64,000 nt of DNA from Nematopogon swammerdamellus (lineage: Eukaryota > Arthropoda > Insecta > Lepidoptera > Adelidae), in assembly GCA_946902875.1 (NCBI GenBank), contig OX336343.1:19267596-19331595 (forward strand). Reading direction: 5' to 3'. The translations under genes and the position numbers were made by a program. Below, piece by piece: positions 33,006 to 43,834 of this stretch. Each line of letters begins with the position of its first letter. Positions within the stretch are counted from its first letter, which is position 1. The notes under the pieces were generated by a model. It was given only the letters and a program-made list of their open reading frames with translations. It was not told the DNA's origin and did no database searches.

Positions 33006-33404
33006 TGTGATGAAGTTGCTATGCGAATTTGAATTTTTACATTGAGAAAAGACATCGGTGAGAATGAACACTTTTCTTCTCTCTTTGATAAAATTGAAAA
33101 ATTTCTCTCATCACCGCAATTCCAATTCTGAACCGTAAAAAAGCGCGATTTCTCCACTGCTCAACCTCAGCGCCATTTCCACTCGCGTTTCAAAGAAATC
33201 TATAAAAGTGCCGAATACACAATCGTAAATTCCGCATTCTTCATCCGAAAGCATTACACAAGAGAATCCATCCGCACTCTGAAGTCGTTCTGTGTACAGT
33301 AGGCGGAAAAAGTGGAGATACAACATGTTGATGAGATAACTAGCGAAAGAGATTGCTGAATACTGGCGTGGTCTGGCATCTAGTTTCAATGTTGAAACCG
33401 TTTG

Positions 33405-33597
33405 TACCGTGTGGGGCCGGTACTTTAAAAAAATAGCCCCACTGCATCTCTCCCCGTGTATGTCGTATGTCGTCAGTGTAGCCGGCACGACCGAAGGGAA
33501 GCACTGACGTGGCACCAAGTTCGCCCGGTGTTATGGGCTGACATCACGGATGTTCTAGGTGATGTAGCCAACCATGTCAGTTTCAATAAAAAAAAAC
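33405..33597 (+). mobile_element. SINE-L with internal deletion
   Basis: It starts TACCGTGTGGGGCCGGTAC and runs to TGTATGTCGT, then jumps directly to CAGTGTAGCCGGCACGACCG and ends CAGTTTCAATAAAAAAAAA. The head and 3' third are present; the B-box region is deleted. Confidence 0.85.
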
Positions 33598-33636
33598 TAC
33601 CTTATATTATGTTTTCAATTTGAAAGAAAGGTTGAC

Positions 33637-33720
33637 TGGCAGAGATTGCCATTGGTAATAAGCCCGCCTTTTGTAAAATGTATATTTAACTACAATAAAG
33701 GATATTTCTATTTCTAGAAC
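33637..33720 (+). mobile_element. Jockey-like LINE 3' UTR tail
   Basis: GACTGGCAGAGATTGCC..AATAAGCCCGCCTTTTGTA..CAATAAAGG matches the general 3'-end pattern of insect Jockey-type LINEs. A related tail lies at 62971-63090. Confidence 0.5.
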
Positions 33721-34487
33721 ATGGTGCAGTCATCCACGTTAGGTTCCATTAATAATTAGCGATGTGATTGGAAGGGTCGAGTAACGTCGCCCTATAGAAC
33801 AGAACGGACAATATGTGCTTCAGAAAGGTCGAGTACCCGAAACCGACAACCATGTATGAAAAACATTGAGTTCTACACGTACTGCTATCATGGACGTTGC
33901 TCGGAGGAACTTTTTTTAAATTTATTTTAGGGCTTTTAAGAATAATTTATTATTGTCAGCCCCATAGTACTCATCTTCTCTACCCCTTAGTTAGAACATG
34001 CATCCCTTATTCCTTGCCATCCACAGCACTAGTCGCAGAGAAAATTAACACCCTCTTGTTGTTGACTTTGGGCTTTTGAGGACCCATCGTTTTTCAAAAT
34101 CGTTCCACTGTCGCACCGCCAGAGTGTGGAATTAAGTGTGCAAGTGTGTGTCCTGATACTTTCAACCTGATAATCTTATTAAACGTCGAACGTCTTATTA
34201 AACAGCTGGATATAGCGATTCTAAAGTTCGCAAATCTGCTGGTGGTTTCGCGAGGTGAGGTAGATTTGACTGTTTCGCCTACCTCTGGTCCGTCGGCACA
34301 GCCACCCATACTGGTTGTCATTAAAAAAAGCCTCAGTTGCACTCCGGGAGTGCCGGCAAAAGTGAAAACTTTCTGTGTTTCCGAAAATAATTCTTAGATG
34401 GTTATAAAAAAAACTAAACACCCTAAAAAAATTTAAACACCGTAACATTGCTAAAAAAAAACAAAAGAAAAAAAAAACAAAAAAATG
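33721..34487. other. Spacer with a possible LINE 3' fragment
   Basis: 34050-34330 contains a CGCACCGCCAGAGTGTGGAA motif like the end of the RT frame in LINEs and ends TGGTTGTCATTAAAAAAA. The reading frame is too decayed to translate. The rest is AT-rich. Confidence 0.35.
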
Positions 34488-34553
34488 ATGAGGGATTCGA
34501 ACCCATGGTCAAAAATACAAATCCTACACTCTTACCATTGAGCCACGAAATCA
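34488..34553 (-). ncRNA. tRNA-like sequence (SINE head or tRNA pseudogene)
   Basis: On the - strand TGGCTCAATGGTAAGAG (A box) and GGGTTCGAATCCCT (B box, perfect) are about 45 bp apart, with a T-run about 8 nt after the B box. Acceptor and anticodon arms do not pair properly, so it is not a functional tRNA. The most likely origin is the Pol III promoter of a tRNA-derived SINE distinct from SINE-L. Confidence 0.6.
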
Positions 34554-34794
34554 CATAAACGACCAAACGAATATCGGATTCCCTTGATTCGCTTTCGGCT
34601 TTACTGTCACTGAGAGACGAACAGAATTGATCCCGAGCCACTTAAGTCATTAACCTTAAGTCATTGCCTTAACCCTTAATGCAATGGCTTAAGGTTACAT
34701 TTTAAATAATAACTACGGATCTGACGCGAATCAGATCTGACGCGAGTTTACCATTTTTTACCCATCCAAAAAAAGTGCCAAGCGCCGCTAAAGA
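34554..34794. other. Spacer
   Basis: An imperfect repeat of TTAAGTCATT words lies near 34645-34670. No gene. Confidence 0.35.
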
Positions 34795-35095
34795 AGTTTT
34801 CACTTCAAAAAACCGGCCAAGTGCGAGTCGTACTCGCGCACCGAGCTTTCCGCACCACAAAAAAAAAACATTGAAAAAAAACACGTTTCTTGTATGGGAG
34901 CCCTCTTAATTTTTTACTTTTTCTATTTTTTATTATTTGTTGTTATATCCGCCATAATAACACATATTCTGTGAATAATTCAACTGCCTACCTATTACGG
35001 TTCCAAAGATACAGCAGTAGGACAGACAGACAGGCGGACAGACAGACGGCGTAGGCTTAGTAATAGGCTTCCGTACGGGATACGGAAACCTAAAA
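34795..35095 (+). mobile_element. Dispersed element with GGCCAAGTGCGAGTCG start and GACAGACAGACGG
   Basis: AAACCGGCCAAGTGCGAGTCG..ACTCGCGCACC at the left, a GACAGACAGACAGGCGGACAG microsatellite-like stretch, and CTTCCGTACGGGATACGGAAACC at the right. This layout is familiar from lepidopteran non-autonomous Helitron-type repeats (memory-based, not verified). No coding. Confidence 0.6.
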
Positions 35096-35144
35096 ACTAA
35101 TTGAGGTTTAGAAGAGGCGTCAGAGGCATGTCGGAACCGTGGCC

Positions 35145-35500
35145 ATTGATAAATGATAATAAAGGTCTAGTCCCGATTAGGGCTATAATCAATGACTGTG
35201 CCACATCGAGATCTGTTGGTTCTGCACCATTATAAAAGAGGCGTGATGTTACGTTACGTATATAAAAAATGTGTGAAGCATCACTCCGCGCGAAATGGTT
35301 GTATAGATGTATCTTGGGTTTTAGATTCGAAAAAAATGTGCGACGGAGCTGAAGGGGTACGAGTAGGTAAACTGCTGGCGCGTGACGGGAAAAACGTCAA
35401 TTGGAATCGATTGCTGTCAAACTCAGTATAAAAAACTTTATTATAAGTTTTAGTTTCAATTGCTTATTTTGTTATAAAGAAATATTGATAAATGATAACA
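35145..35500 (+). other. Possible retroposed segment with an 80-residue frame
   Basis: ATTGATAAATGATAA occurs at about 35146 and again at about 35485, like a 15-bp target-site duplication. Between them an open frame at 35192-35431 (79 codons) includes GCIDVSWVLDSKKMCDGAEG and VGKLLARDGKNVNWNRLLSN before TAA. The protein looks natural (charged, balanced) but I do not recognise it. There is no poly(A) before the right repeat, only an AT-rich stretch. Confidence 0.35.
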
Positions 35501-36609
35501 ATATGGCATTAATTATCAAATCAAATCAAAAAAGTGTTTATTAATCAGACACATGTAATTATGTTACATCAGGTATACATAAAAAACAATACACGAAGAT
35601 GGTACTAATACTGTGCCCGCGAGATCATGTATTTATTAAACACTATCGCCTAAACTGGCTCTAAGGCTCATAGGCGACATTGCTTGGTCAAACCACTTTT
35701 GATTATATTCGGGTATCTAATCTACTTATGTATGTATGATATTAAATCTAATAAATTAACTTATACTTATAATAGAACACTTATTCTAGTTTGTGCGCCG
35801 TGTGTGAAGAGAGAGGGTGAAGATGTGTGGGGTGTGTGAATGTGTTGTGTACGTGTATTGTATAGGTACATGTATGTGCGCATGTGATGTGTATGTAGGC
35901 TGTGTGAGGGTGTTTGTTTATATGTTAAATGAGAGAGTGTGCGTGATAGATAATATAAATAATAAAAGAGAAATTATGTAATAAATACTTACATGGAATA
36001 GATAGATACATGGGAATTGATAAACTAAAATGTGAATGAAATTTATTTTAATCTATATTAAATTGCAGAACAGATTCTCAGTCTCCTCGTAGTCTTTGGA
36101 ACCGAGCCATTCTACTATGTTCTTCTTAAGAGCGGCCTTGCGGATAACCTTAATGTCGCATTCATGTACAACTTTGTTGTTCTAGTACTGTACTAAGTAC
36201 TAAGTACTAGTTTCTATATTTTGACAGTAATTAGGTTTCTGCAGCCAACCAAATTGGCAGAAACCATTATAAAATCGATCAATGCCTGTCGCTTGGTGTT
36301 TTTATAACATTTTACAGCAACTGGTTGCTATTCAAACTTTTCCCGTCGCGCGCGTACATGTTACCCAATCGTACTCCTGAAAGAGGCGCCATCTTGCGCT
36401 CTGAAAGGCGAGGCCGAAGTCGGATGTGTCGTAAAAATAATATCCATTATCATAATTGGGGCGAGATGATTCACACGTGTCGATGTAATACTCCGACGTG
36501 GCTGAGTAGACGCGGCTACGATGGAATTCTGCTGTTTGTTGTGTGTGCGCTATAGCGACTCGCATATGTAGAAGGAAATATTGCTAAAGAAGCTGAGTGA
36601 CATGATTGG
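35501..36609. other. Spacer with retroposon tail and TG-rich simple sequence
   Basis: 35510-35545 starts with (ATCAAATCAA)-type tail of a - strand retroposon. 35800-35945 is a degenerate TGTGTG/GTGTATG low-complexity stretch. Open frames near 36325-36565 on both strands have no domain. Confidence 0.4.
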
Positions 36610-36738
36610 CATAGCATTACCGTCTACACCCGCGATGCCAGACCATATAACGTCTTGGTAAACTTGGTGTCATTTCAGTGCTTCCCCCTTTGGTCGTGTC
36701 GGCTACACTGAACTGGACGGAAAACACGAACTGTGCCT
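36610..36738 (-). mobile_element. SINE-L fragment, diverged
   Basis: AAACTTGGTGTCATTTCAGTGC and GTCGGCTACACTGAACTGGACG. The outer parts are missing. Confidence 0.7.
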
Positions 36739-37149
36739 GCTAACTATTCTCGTTTCAGCCTATTCCTTGCTCCATTATATAACAAAGCAAGACTATCGTG
36801 TGACTTCACACATAGGAAAGGAGAAAGGAGCGAGGACGCGATTAGAACTTTGCTCATTACCCTGAACTACAAGCACACTAGTTATACCTAATTGGATATC
36901 TATCTCTTTCATAATATTTCAATCTAATCAAACACACACACAAACACCGTCAAGCTCAGTCACACACACCTCACAGATAGTGTGCCCAGTTTTACCAGAA
37001 AATTAAAAACAATTTATAAAAATTTATAAAAAAATCATCATTTAATTTGACAAGAGTAATTCCTTTTTTTATGTAAATATAACTACTATTTAAGTTTGTA
37101 TTTTTCAAAACATCATGGTAATTAGTGTGAATTTTATGTTATTTTTATA
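36739..37149. other. AT-rich spacer
   Basis: No gene. CACACACACAAACACC simple sequence at about 36930. Confidence 0.35.
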
Positions 37150-37300
37150 AATATTATTATTCTTTATTTCACATTTTTTTTAATTTTATATTAATTTTAC
37201 ATGTTATATTAACTATACTAAAAAGTAATAAAAATATACAAAATTAATACAAAAATTAAATAAAAACGGTAATACCGCCGCCGGCGGCGGGAGACACACC
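37150..37300 (-). mobile_element. 3' UTR fragment of the RLE-type LINE, opposite orientation
   Basis: On the - strand GCCGCCGGCGGCGG.. then TTTTTGTATTAATTTTG.. and GTAAAATTAATATAAAATTAAAAAAAATGTG align with the 3' UTR of the element at 37440-38617. It is head-to-head with that element, about 140 bp away. Confidence 0.6.
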
Positions 37301-37439
37301 TCCAAGCACTTATTAAACCGATTTTTATTATATATTATTTATGGTTTTTGTTGTTGCATGACTGACTCGAGGTAGGTCAGGTTACAAGTACATAAATTAG
37401 TTTTGTAATAATTTCCGTTTATTTACTTAAAGTAATAAT

Positions 37440-38617
37440 AAATGTAATGTAACGCTGATGACGAAATCCCGTATGCATCACCCACGATCATCGGTCATGA
37501 GGTTGTATATCCCGCGGAAGTGTGGGGGTCGAGGTATGTTAAATGCCAAGAACCTGCACAACCGCGAGGTATGCAATCTCCGTCAGTACTTTTTGGAAAA
37601 GACTGATGTTTGTAAGATGCATCGCGATGTCGTCACCAGCGATAAAGGTCTTACCCCGCTGAGCATGGGAAAAGAGAACTGGCGGAAGCCGGTTGTACTG
37701 AGCACCGAGGACCGCATGGAAGTATGGAAAGGCAAGGAGCTGCACGGTAGGTACTTCCGGTCTCTCACGGGACCGGATGTAGACCAACTTGCTTCCGTGC
37801 ACTGGCTACGCTTCGGGGACCTCTTCGGGGAAACCGAAGGGTTTGTCTTTGCAATACAAGATGAGGTTGTCAAGACGAACAACTATAGGAAACACATAAT
37901 GAAGGACGGCACCATTGACATCTGCCGCGCCTGCCATCAACCTGGCGAGTCCCTCAGACATGTGATTTCCGGTTGTTCGCAGCTTGCCAACACCGAGTAT
38001 CTGCATAGACACAACCTAGTAGCCAGGATTATCCACCAGCAACTTGCCTTAAAGTTCGACCTTGTGGGTACTGAGGTGCCTTAGTATAAGTACAATCCAC
38101 CGCCAGTTCTCGAGAACGGTCATGTCACACTCTACTGGGACCGGTCCATTATCACAGACAGGACTATTCTCGCGAACAGGCCTGATATTGTGATAGTAGA
38201 CCGGGAGGCAAGGCGCGCAACGCTCGTCGATATCGCCGTGCCGCACGATGGTAACCTCGTCAGTAAGGAAGCAGAGAAGATGTTAAAATATCTGGATCTG
38301 CAGCACGAGGTTACCAAAATGTGGCCCGTCGACTCGACGATCGTTGTGCCCATAGTCGTTTCGGCGCATGGGCTGATAGCGAAGAGCCTCGACGACCACC
38401 TTGAGAGGCTCTCGCTGAGTGGTTGGGTCAAGGGCCAGATCCAGAAGGCAGCCCTGCTCGACACTGCACGCATCGTCCGGAGGTTCCTCTCTTTGGGACC
38501 CGACCATCGGTAGCCTGGGCTCGCCCCGCCGCCGGTGGTGGAAACTCCATTTGTTTTTGTATTAATTTTAGATTTTAAGTTTGTAAATATTATGTAAAAT
38601 TAATATAAAAAAAAAAT
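37440..38617 (+). mobile_element. RLE-type LINE (R2/R4-like group), 5' truncated
   Basis: A 352-codon C-terminal region followed by a ~100-bp 3' UTR ending in A's. The domain order (zinc knuckle then restriction-like endonuclease at the C terminus) is that of non-LTR elements with an RLE nuclease, unlike LINE-A. The RT core is gone. Confidence 0.75.
37458..38513 (+). pseudogene. Zinc-knuckle plus restriction-like endonuclease C terminus of LINE
   Basis: A single frame is open except for TAG at 38082-38084. CRACHQPGESLRHVISGC is a C-x2-C-x8-H-x4-C knuckle. After the stop, PPPVLENGHVTLYWDRSI leads into RPDIVIVDREARRATLVDIA, which holds the P-D...D catalytic signature of the RLE domain; SKEAEKMLKYLDLQHEV, VVPIVVSAHG and QKAALLDTARIVRRFL follow. 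The stop sits where a tyrosine codon (TAC/TAT) is expected from the context PxYKY. One nonsense mutation in an otherwise clean frame suggests recent death. The nuclease would nick the target site for reverse transcription. Confidence 0.75.
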
Positions 38618-40036
38618 GTGTAAATAAATGAATGTAATAAATTTCCATTTTACAACAGAGATGCCTTCACTAATTCGGAAAAGTGTAGATGATCTTTGAA
38701 TCACCTGACCTGATCTTCATCAAACATAGCTAAGAAGCATCCCGGTTAAACCAGCTTTCTAATAAAAAAAACGACATCCAAATCGGCCCATCCGTTTGGG
38801 AGCTACGATGCCACAGACACACACACAGACAGACGGAGGCGCTTGGGTCGGGTTTTAAAAAAATACCCAAGTGGGTGAGCCGCGTAAAGCTATTCACAAC
38901 ATTATCTAAACATTAATGAAATCTGTGCCGAAGGAAAAAGCTTAAAGTTAAAGCCCCTCGCACACGGACCGGTCGCGCGGGCTCAAATTCTCGCGCACCT
39001 AATGACCGCAATTATGCGCCTCAAAATCCGGCGCAATTTGGCTAAACTTTCGCGAAACACAATCATCGAGAGTGTAATTACGTAGAGTAAATAAATAATT
39101 ACAAAGTTGCGTAGTAATTAAATGAAATGGCAGCGAGAGCGCGGGCGACGGGCGCGGTGACGCTTTCATTTGAATTAGAACTTTAAATGTCAACATACTA
39201 AACGTTGATTATAATTTTTCCAAGTTTCTACAGGTTATAGCTCATTGTAAAATACACATGTAAAACCTTGTCAGATTAATTAAGCCGTTGATCCAGTAAT
39301 AGTGCAAGTACACATTTTGAGTGATGAACAATTTGATGACCACTGAGTTTTCTTTCTATATAATTTAATGCAATTTTCTGACCTAAGTTAACAGAAAATA
39401 TTTTTGTTTAGGTTAGATTATCTTTCGCTCTTACTGATGTTCTTTAGTGCACAGACAATGTACGAATTGGCTATATATTTTCCGGAATTTTAGATCTTAT
39501 AAAATACCGTGTTAGTCGATCTAACATTCATCCGGCTAAAATAATATTTCGTAGTTTCATTATTTTTCGAAGTTAAGATTGCAGTTCGAAGACATTTTTA
39601 TATTTAAACCCTAATCGATTCCGTAGTGTTCAATGTTCGAAGATTATAAACAATACTGAGATTATGGTGCATGTAAGAAACCTGAATAATGTTTAATATC
39701 ATCATAATAACTTTCAATAATTAAATCTAAGTATATGATAATTTGAAGAGTATTATAGTATCTTAAGAATAGCAAATAAAGAAAAAAGATTGAAGCGATT
39801 AGAAGATCCTCTAAACGATTGTTGCCAGCTAAAAATGCGTACATTTGTATCGTTTAACTAATGCACTTCCTGCTATGCGGCAGAGGGAGGCCGGACAGTG
39901 TAATCTGACCCTAACCGGTTCGCTGGCTTGTTACAAATTTTAGCCAATTATCCATGGGAATTAATACCTAGAAGTGGTGTTAAGTTGTCGAAAAGGTGAA
40001 GGAAAGTGCACAAGGCAAAAAGTGCAAATTAATTCA
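38618..40036. other. Spacer with a dispersed repeat (38690-38880)
   Basis: 38690-38880 has AATCGGCCCATCCGTTTGGG, ACACACACAGACAGACG and GTCGGGTTTT, common parts of arthropod non-autonomous repeats. 38940-39180 has GC-rich words (GCGCGGGCTC). No exon is recognised in the rest. Confidence 0.4.
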
Positions 40037-40397
40037 GTCAGCCTCGATAGCTCAGTGGTGCAGACAGTCAACTGTCGCTATTGCAACGCTGGGCCGGTCA
40101 GTAGGTACTTGGATGGGTGACCGCTCGACCGTTGGAGGCTGACCGTAGTTCGGATTCGACGTAAAAACTAGGTGGTAGGGTTCAACCCGCCCGGGTGGAT
40201 ACCGCCGCACTGAATGAATGGTCGATCGAAACGTCTATGTAGTTTGTGTTTTCTGTCCAGTTCAGTGTAGCCGGCACGACAGAAGGAAAGCACTGACATG
40301 GCACCTAGTTCACCCGGTGCTATGGGCTGACATCACGGATGTTGTAGGTGAAGATAATGGGTGATGTAGCCAACCGTGTCAGTTTTCATAAAAAAAA
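40037..40397 (+). mobile_element. SINE-L with composite tRNA/5S-like head, complete
   Basis: GTCAGCCT (40037-40044) and AGGCTGAC (40136-40143) enclose a 107-bp head. TAGCTCAGTGG at 40048-40058 fits a Pol III A box. TACTTGGATGGGTGACCGC at 40106-40124 is identical to the C-box region of 5S rRNA as I know it. The head then joins the usual SINE-L body at CTAGGTGGTAGGGTTCAACCC (B-box-like) and runs to CAGTTTTCATAAAAAAA. It is the only copy in the window with this head; other complete copies begin with TACCGTGTGGGGCC. Transcription would be by Pol III, mobilised by a LINE partner. Confidence 0.8.
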
Positions 40398-41149
40398 TTG
40401 GTTGTCTGTAAAGGCGGTTTACGGACGATGGTTTTACGTGATAACGTGGAATAATCGTAGTACATAGAGCAAAGATCAGTAAATATATTTCCAGTAGAAA
40501 GATTAATCATCTTGTGACTGGCCATCAATAAACTTTTGTTGTCTGATCTTGACAGTTTTACTTCTAAAAGACGTTTCCATGGTAACTTTGACTATACCGA
40601 TTGTGCCTCTCTATCGCTTGTTACGCGCTCTCGCTTGCACACACAGGTTCAGATGGAACGTGACACTTTTTCGTGTGTGCAGCCGGTGTTCATAAATTTA
40701 TAAGACGTGACGTCATCACGTCAAAAACAACGATTACGTCCATCTCTGTCACGCACGTCTTCTGTACCCACGTATCTTCTGGCTGCTCTCGTTTTGCTGT
40801 TGCCAATGGAGTGCATGCCGACGAGAATTGTTAGGACCAGAGTAAAATTGTTAGGACTAGAGTAAAATTGTTAGGACCAGAGTAAAATTGTTAGGACCAG
40901 AGTAAAATTGTTAGGACAGTGTAAAGTTTGTGCAATGTATGGCAATGCCGTGTCTGAGTGTATATTTTCATGCAATTATCCGTTCAACTGCCACCGGCCG
41001 ACCGCGAGCAGCCGGCCGGACCGGATGTCCCGTGGAAAAACACTCTTAGGTTACATGCAGTTTCGTTTTATTCTTATCTTTTGTTTTGGTGATACAATTA
41101 GGTGCGTTGACCATTTTGTGAGCGATGAATTTAGTTTTTATACCTACAT
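40398..41149. other. Spacer with a CRE-like palindrome and a 20-bp minisatellite
   Basis: GACGTGACGTCATCACGTC at 40704-40722 contains a full CRE/ATF site (TGACGTCA). 40827-40916 repeats ATTGTTAGGACCAGAGTAAA about 4.5 times with a period of exactly 20. A weak open frame at 40908-41219 begins in the repeat and is not called. Confidence 0.65.
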
Positions 41150-41395
41150 AGCCGTGCCCGCGGCTCCGCCCGCTCTCATATTTGACTTCACTGCTAACCT
41201 CATAAGCCATTTAGCGTGATAGTAAGTAGCCTATAGTTGATGGGAAGAATCAAGCTATCCGTAGATTTTTTTTTTATGAAAATCGGTTGAGTGGTTCTCG
41301 AGTTATAAGCGGACATACAGACATACACTCAGACACTCAGACACTCAGACACTCAGACAGAAAGCAGACGTTGGATTTTATTATAGGTAAGGAAA
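41150..41395 (+). repeat. Dispersed CCCGCGGCTCCGCCCGC-type repeat with octamer microsatellite
   Basis: GCCGTGCCCGCGGCTCCGCC at the left, GGTTGAGTGGTTCTCGAGTT in the middle, and (CAGACACT)n at about 41322-41358. Similar right parts are at about 45800-45880 and 1140-1180. Confidence 0.55.
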
Positions 41396-41560
41396 AGGAA
41401 ATAAGGAAAGGAAGGATACCTACATTGTCTGTTGAAGAATGGACCATTAGCTCACATCCTCATCTCGGTAAACATTTGTTCTGAATTTTGTTCTGAAACA
41501 TGGTGAGTTGGATGGATCAGGAGCACCACTGAGTATCCAAGCATGTCACATAATATAAAA

Positions 41561-42249
41561 AAAAACTAAAACCCGACTACGAAAAAGCTAATATGAAAAA
41601 CGTTTAACAAAAAAACAAATTATGAAAATCGTTTAACTAAAAATAACAAAATAATGTTTTCCATATAATTTATCAGATACAGCAATTCTCTTTTTATATT
41701 GATTTTACCTTAGCACTAACTTTATAAATTTTGATAAATTTATTATTTTTAACGTTCTAAATATAGAGCCGTGGTCGGGCGTTCTTCGTTCAACAAGACA
41801 AGTGCGACCGTCGTTGTGCATTATAGCCGTTGACGTTCGGTATGTACCTATGTATCTACTTATAATAATTTTAGATTGGCTCTGACTGATCTTACAAAAA
41901 TTATAGCGTCCGTAAAGGGGTTCCGACTTCCGTCCGATGCCAGTATGACACAATGGCGATGGCCGTCCTAAGTTCCTCGCTCTAATAATGCACGACGACG
42001 GCCTCACTTGTCTTGTTGAACGAAGAACGCCCGACCACGGCTCTATATTTAGAACGTTAAAAATAATAAATTTATCAAAATTTATAAAGTTAGTGCTAAG
42101 GTAAAATCAATATAAAAAGAGAATTGCTGTATCTGATAAATTATATGGAAAACATTATTTTGTTATTTTTAGTTAAACGATTTTCATAATTTGTTTTTTT
42201 GTTAAACGTTTTTCATATTAGCTTTTTCGTAGTCGGGTTTTAGTTTTTT
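41561..42249. mobile_element. Perfect long palindrome P1 (fold-back, ~240-bp arms)
   Basis: Arms 41561-41804 and 42004-42249 are identical in opposite orientation except for one A-run length difference at the outermost edge. The outer ends read ACTAAAACCCGACTACG. The spacer is 199 bp, and its first and last 20 bp are also imperfectly complementary (CGTCGTTGTGCATTAT / ATAATGCACGACGACG). There is no coding. Absence of mismatches indicates recent formation or gene conversion, or a sequencing/assembly artefact. Confidence 0.8.
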
Positions 42250-42330
42250 ATAACTAATTTTTTTTATTTTAGGCTTTTTTAAAAACTGTTTGCATACTTT
42301 AAATGTTATTTAGTAACTCGTATATTGATT

Positions 42331-42657
42331 TTATTTTTTATGGAATCTGACACAGTTGGCTACATCACCTAAAACATCCGTGATGTCAGCCCATAACACC
42401 GGGTGAACTTGGTGCCACGTCAGTGCTTCCCTTCGGTCGTGTCGGCTACACTGAACTGGACGGGAAACACAAACTATTTACATAGCCGTTTCGACCGACC
42501 TTTCATTCAGTGCGATGCGGTGGTACCAATCCGGGCGGGTTAAACCCTACCACCTAGTAATATAAGAAGGGAGTCATATCCCTTAGTCGCCTTTTACGAC
42601 ATACACGGGGAGAGATGCAGTGGCGCTATTCTTTTAAGGTACCGGCCCCACACGGTA
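42331..42657 (-). mobile_element. SINE-L, near-complete
   Basis: T-run, ATGGAATCTGACACAGTTGG through GGTACCGGCCCCACACGGTA. One extra GCGAT in the CAGTGCGATGCGGTGG block distinguishes it. Confidence 0.85.
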
Positions 42658-43006
42658 CAAAATTGATACTATCCATCCGTTTATTTGTCGTCATATGTAT
42701 TTGAAACTAAAGTCACAGATCTATAAACAAATGACGTATAGTTGAACGATGTATAGTCTTGAAGTAAAATGAAAAGTCAGTCAGAGCAAGACCGAAGACT
42801 GAGCTGTGTAAGTACACGATTTTCTTTCTCTATTTAAGTAAACATATCGGGCTGGGGTGAAGCGGATTCGGGAAGTGAGTAAACCAATCAATTCAAGGCC
42901 GAAGACCGAGGTTTCAGGTTCGTGTACATAGTTGAATAATGTACTCACTCGAAGCAGGTAAGCCACTAAGGCGAGGCCAAAGCTACTGATATTATTTTTA
43001 TATCGT
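42658..43006. other. Spacer with diverged copies of the 68-bp unit
   Basis: 42885-43000 contains AAGGCCGAAGACCGAGG and AAGGCGAGGCCAAAGC. These are weak relatives of the GCGAGGCCGAAGGCCGAGC unit at 51.6-52.9 kb. Confidence 0.4.
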
Positions 43007-43834
43007 AGTAAGCGCGATATGTGGCGCCGAGCCACCCATAAGGTGTCTAGCGACGGCCATGGACGTTCGGTAGCATGCGGAGGCTGCGAATGCCATGCCG
43101 GCCTGACAGGTGGCCAGGTTGAAGGACCCAAGACTGTACTTTGGGGAAAATATTTCTCTCTGTTTGTATTTCAACAGGCTCTGATTTAGCTATGTATCCC
43201 TACGGAGTTGCAGTGGTTTTAGATCGCGGGACATTTGGGAGTCACCTACTATTCGGACGGCTCGACGCTGGATCGAGTCAGAGGCGCTAGCTCGTATTTG
43301 ACTGAGCCATTCCATAGGCATGCCCATAGGTGCGAGCAGTACCCCAAGCAGGACCGAATCTGCGATTTATACGGCCCTGCCCTCGATGTCACGCCGGAAG
43401 TTTAGATCGTGCGAAAATTCGACTCGGAGGATCCCGAGGTGGTCGCAAAATTTAAGTGACATGCCTTGTTAGGAAGGAGCTGGTGTGAACGCCGCTCTCT
43501 TCGCACTGAACGCGCAAACTTGTATCTCGGAGGTGTTGAACTTGACCAACTTGCTACGGCCCATTCTATATATTCTATATATAATTTTGTTTTGTACAAT
43601 AAATTACACTTCTTATATTTATCATAATATATATATATACATATATATATACTTTCTATTCTATATATATATATTCGGAAATAGAGCCGAGTGTTTGCTC
43701 AAGTTCAGACACAAGTCTTCGGCTCTTCTCATCCACATCCCGCCTAGTTGAAGGGTAACTGGTGTAGAACCCGTGTTCCGTACTCTCGTATGCATAACAA
43801 TGATATGTACCCCCTGGATGCTACGCCCACGCCT
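43007..43834 (-). pseudogene. LINE-A copy 3, 3' half, rearranged
   Basis: From right to left on the - strand: fragments around ATTGTTATGCATACG (RT active-site region), TTCAACACCTCCGAGATACAAG (FNASKTQVCAL equivalent), GATCCAGCGTCGAGCCG, and the 3' tail GGCATGGCATTCGCAGCC..TATCGCGCTTACTA. A TA-rich microsatellite (43563-43677) and several deletions interrupt it. Confidence 0.75.

Noticed and set aside
34488..34553. Functional tRNA gene
   Set aside because: Acceptor and anticodon stems do not pair.
40037..40143. Functional tRNA or 5S rRNA gene
   Set aside because: Only short promoter matches exist and the segment is fused to a SINE body.
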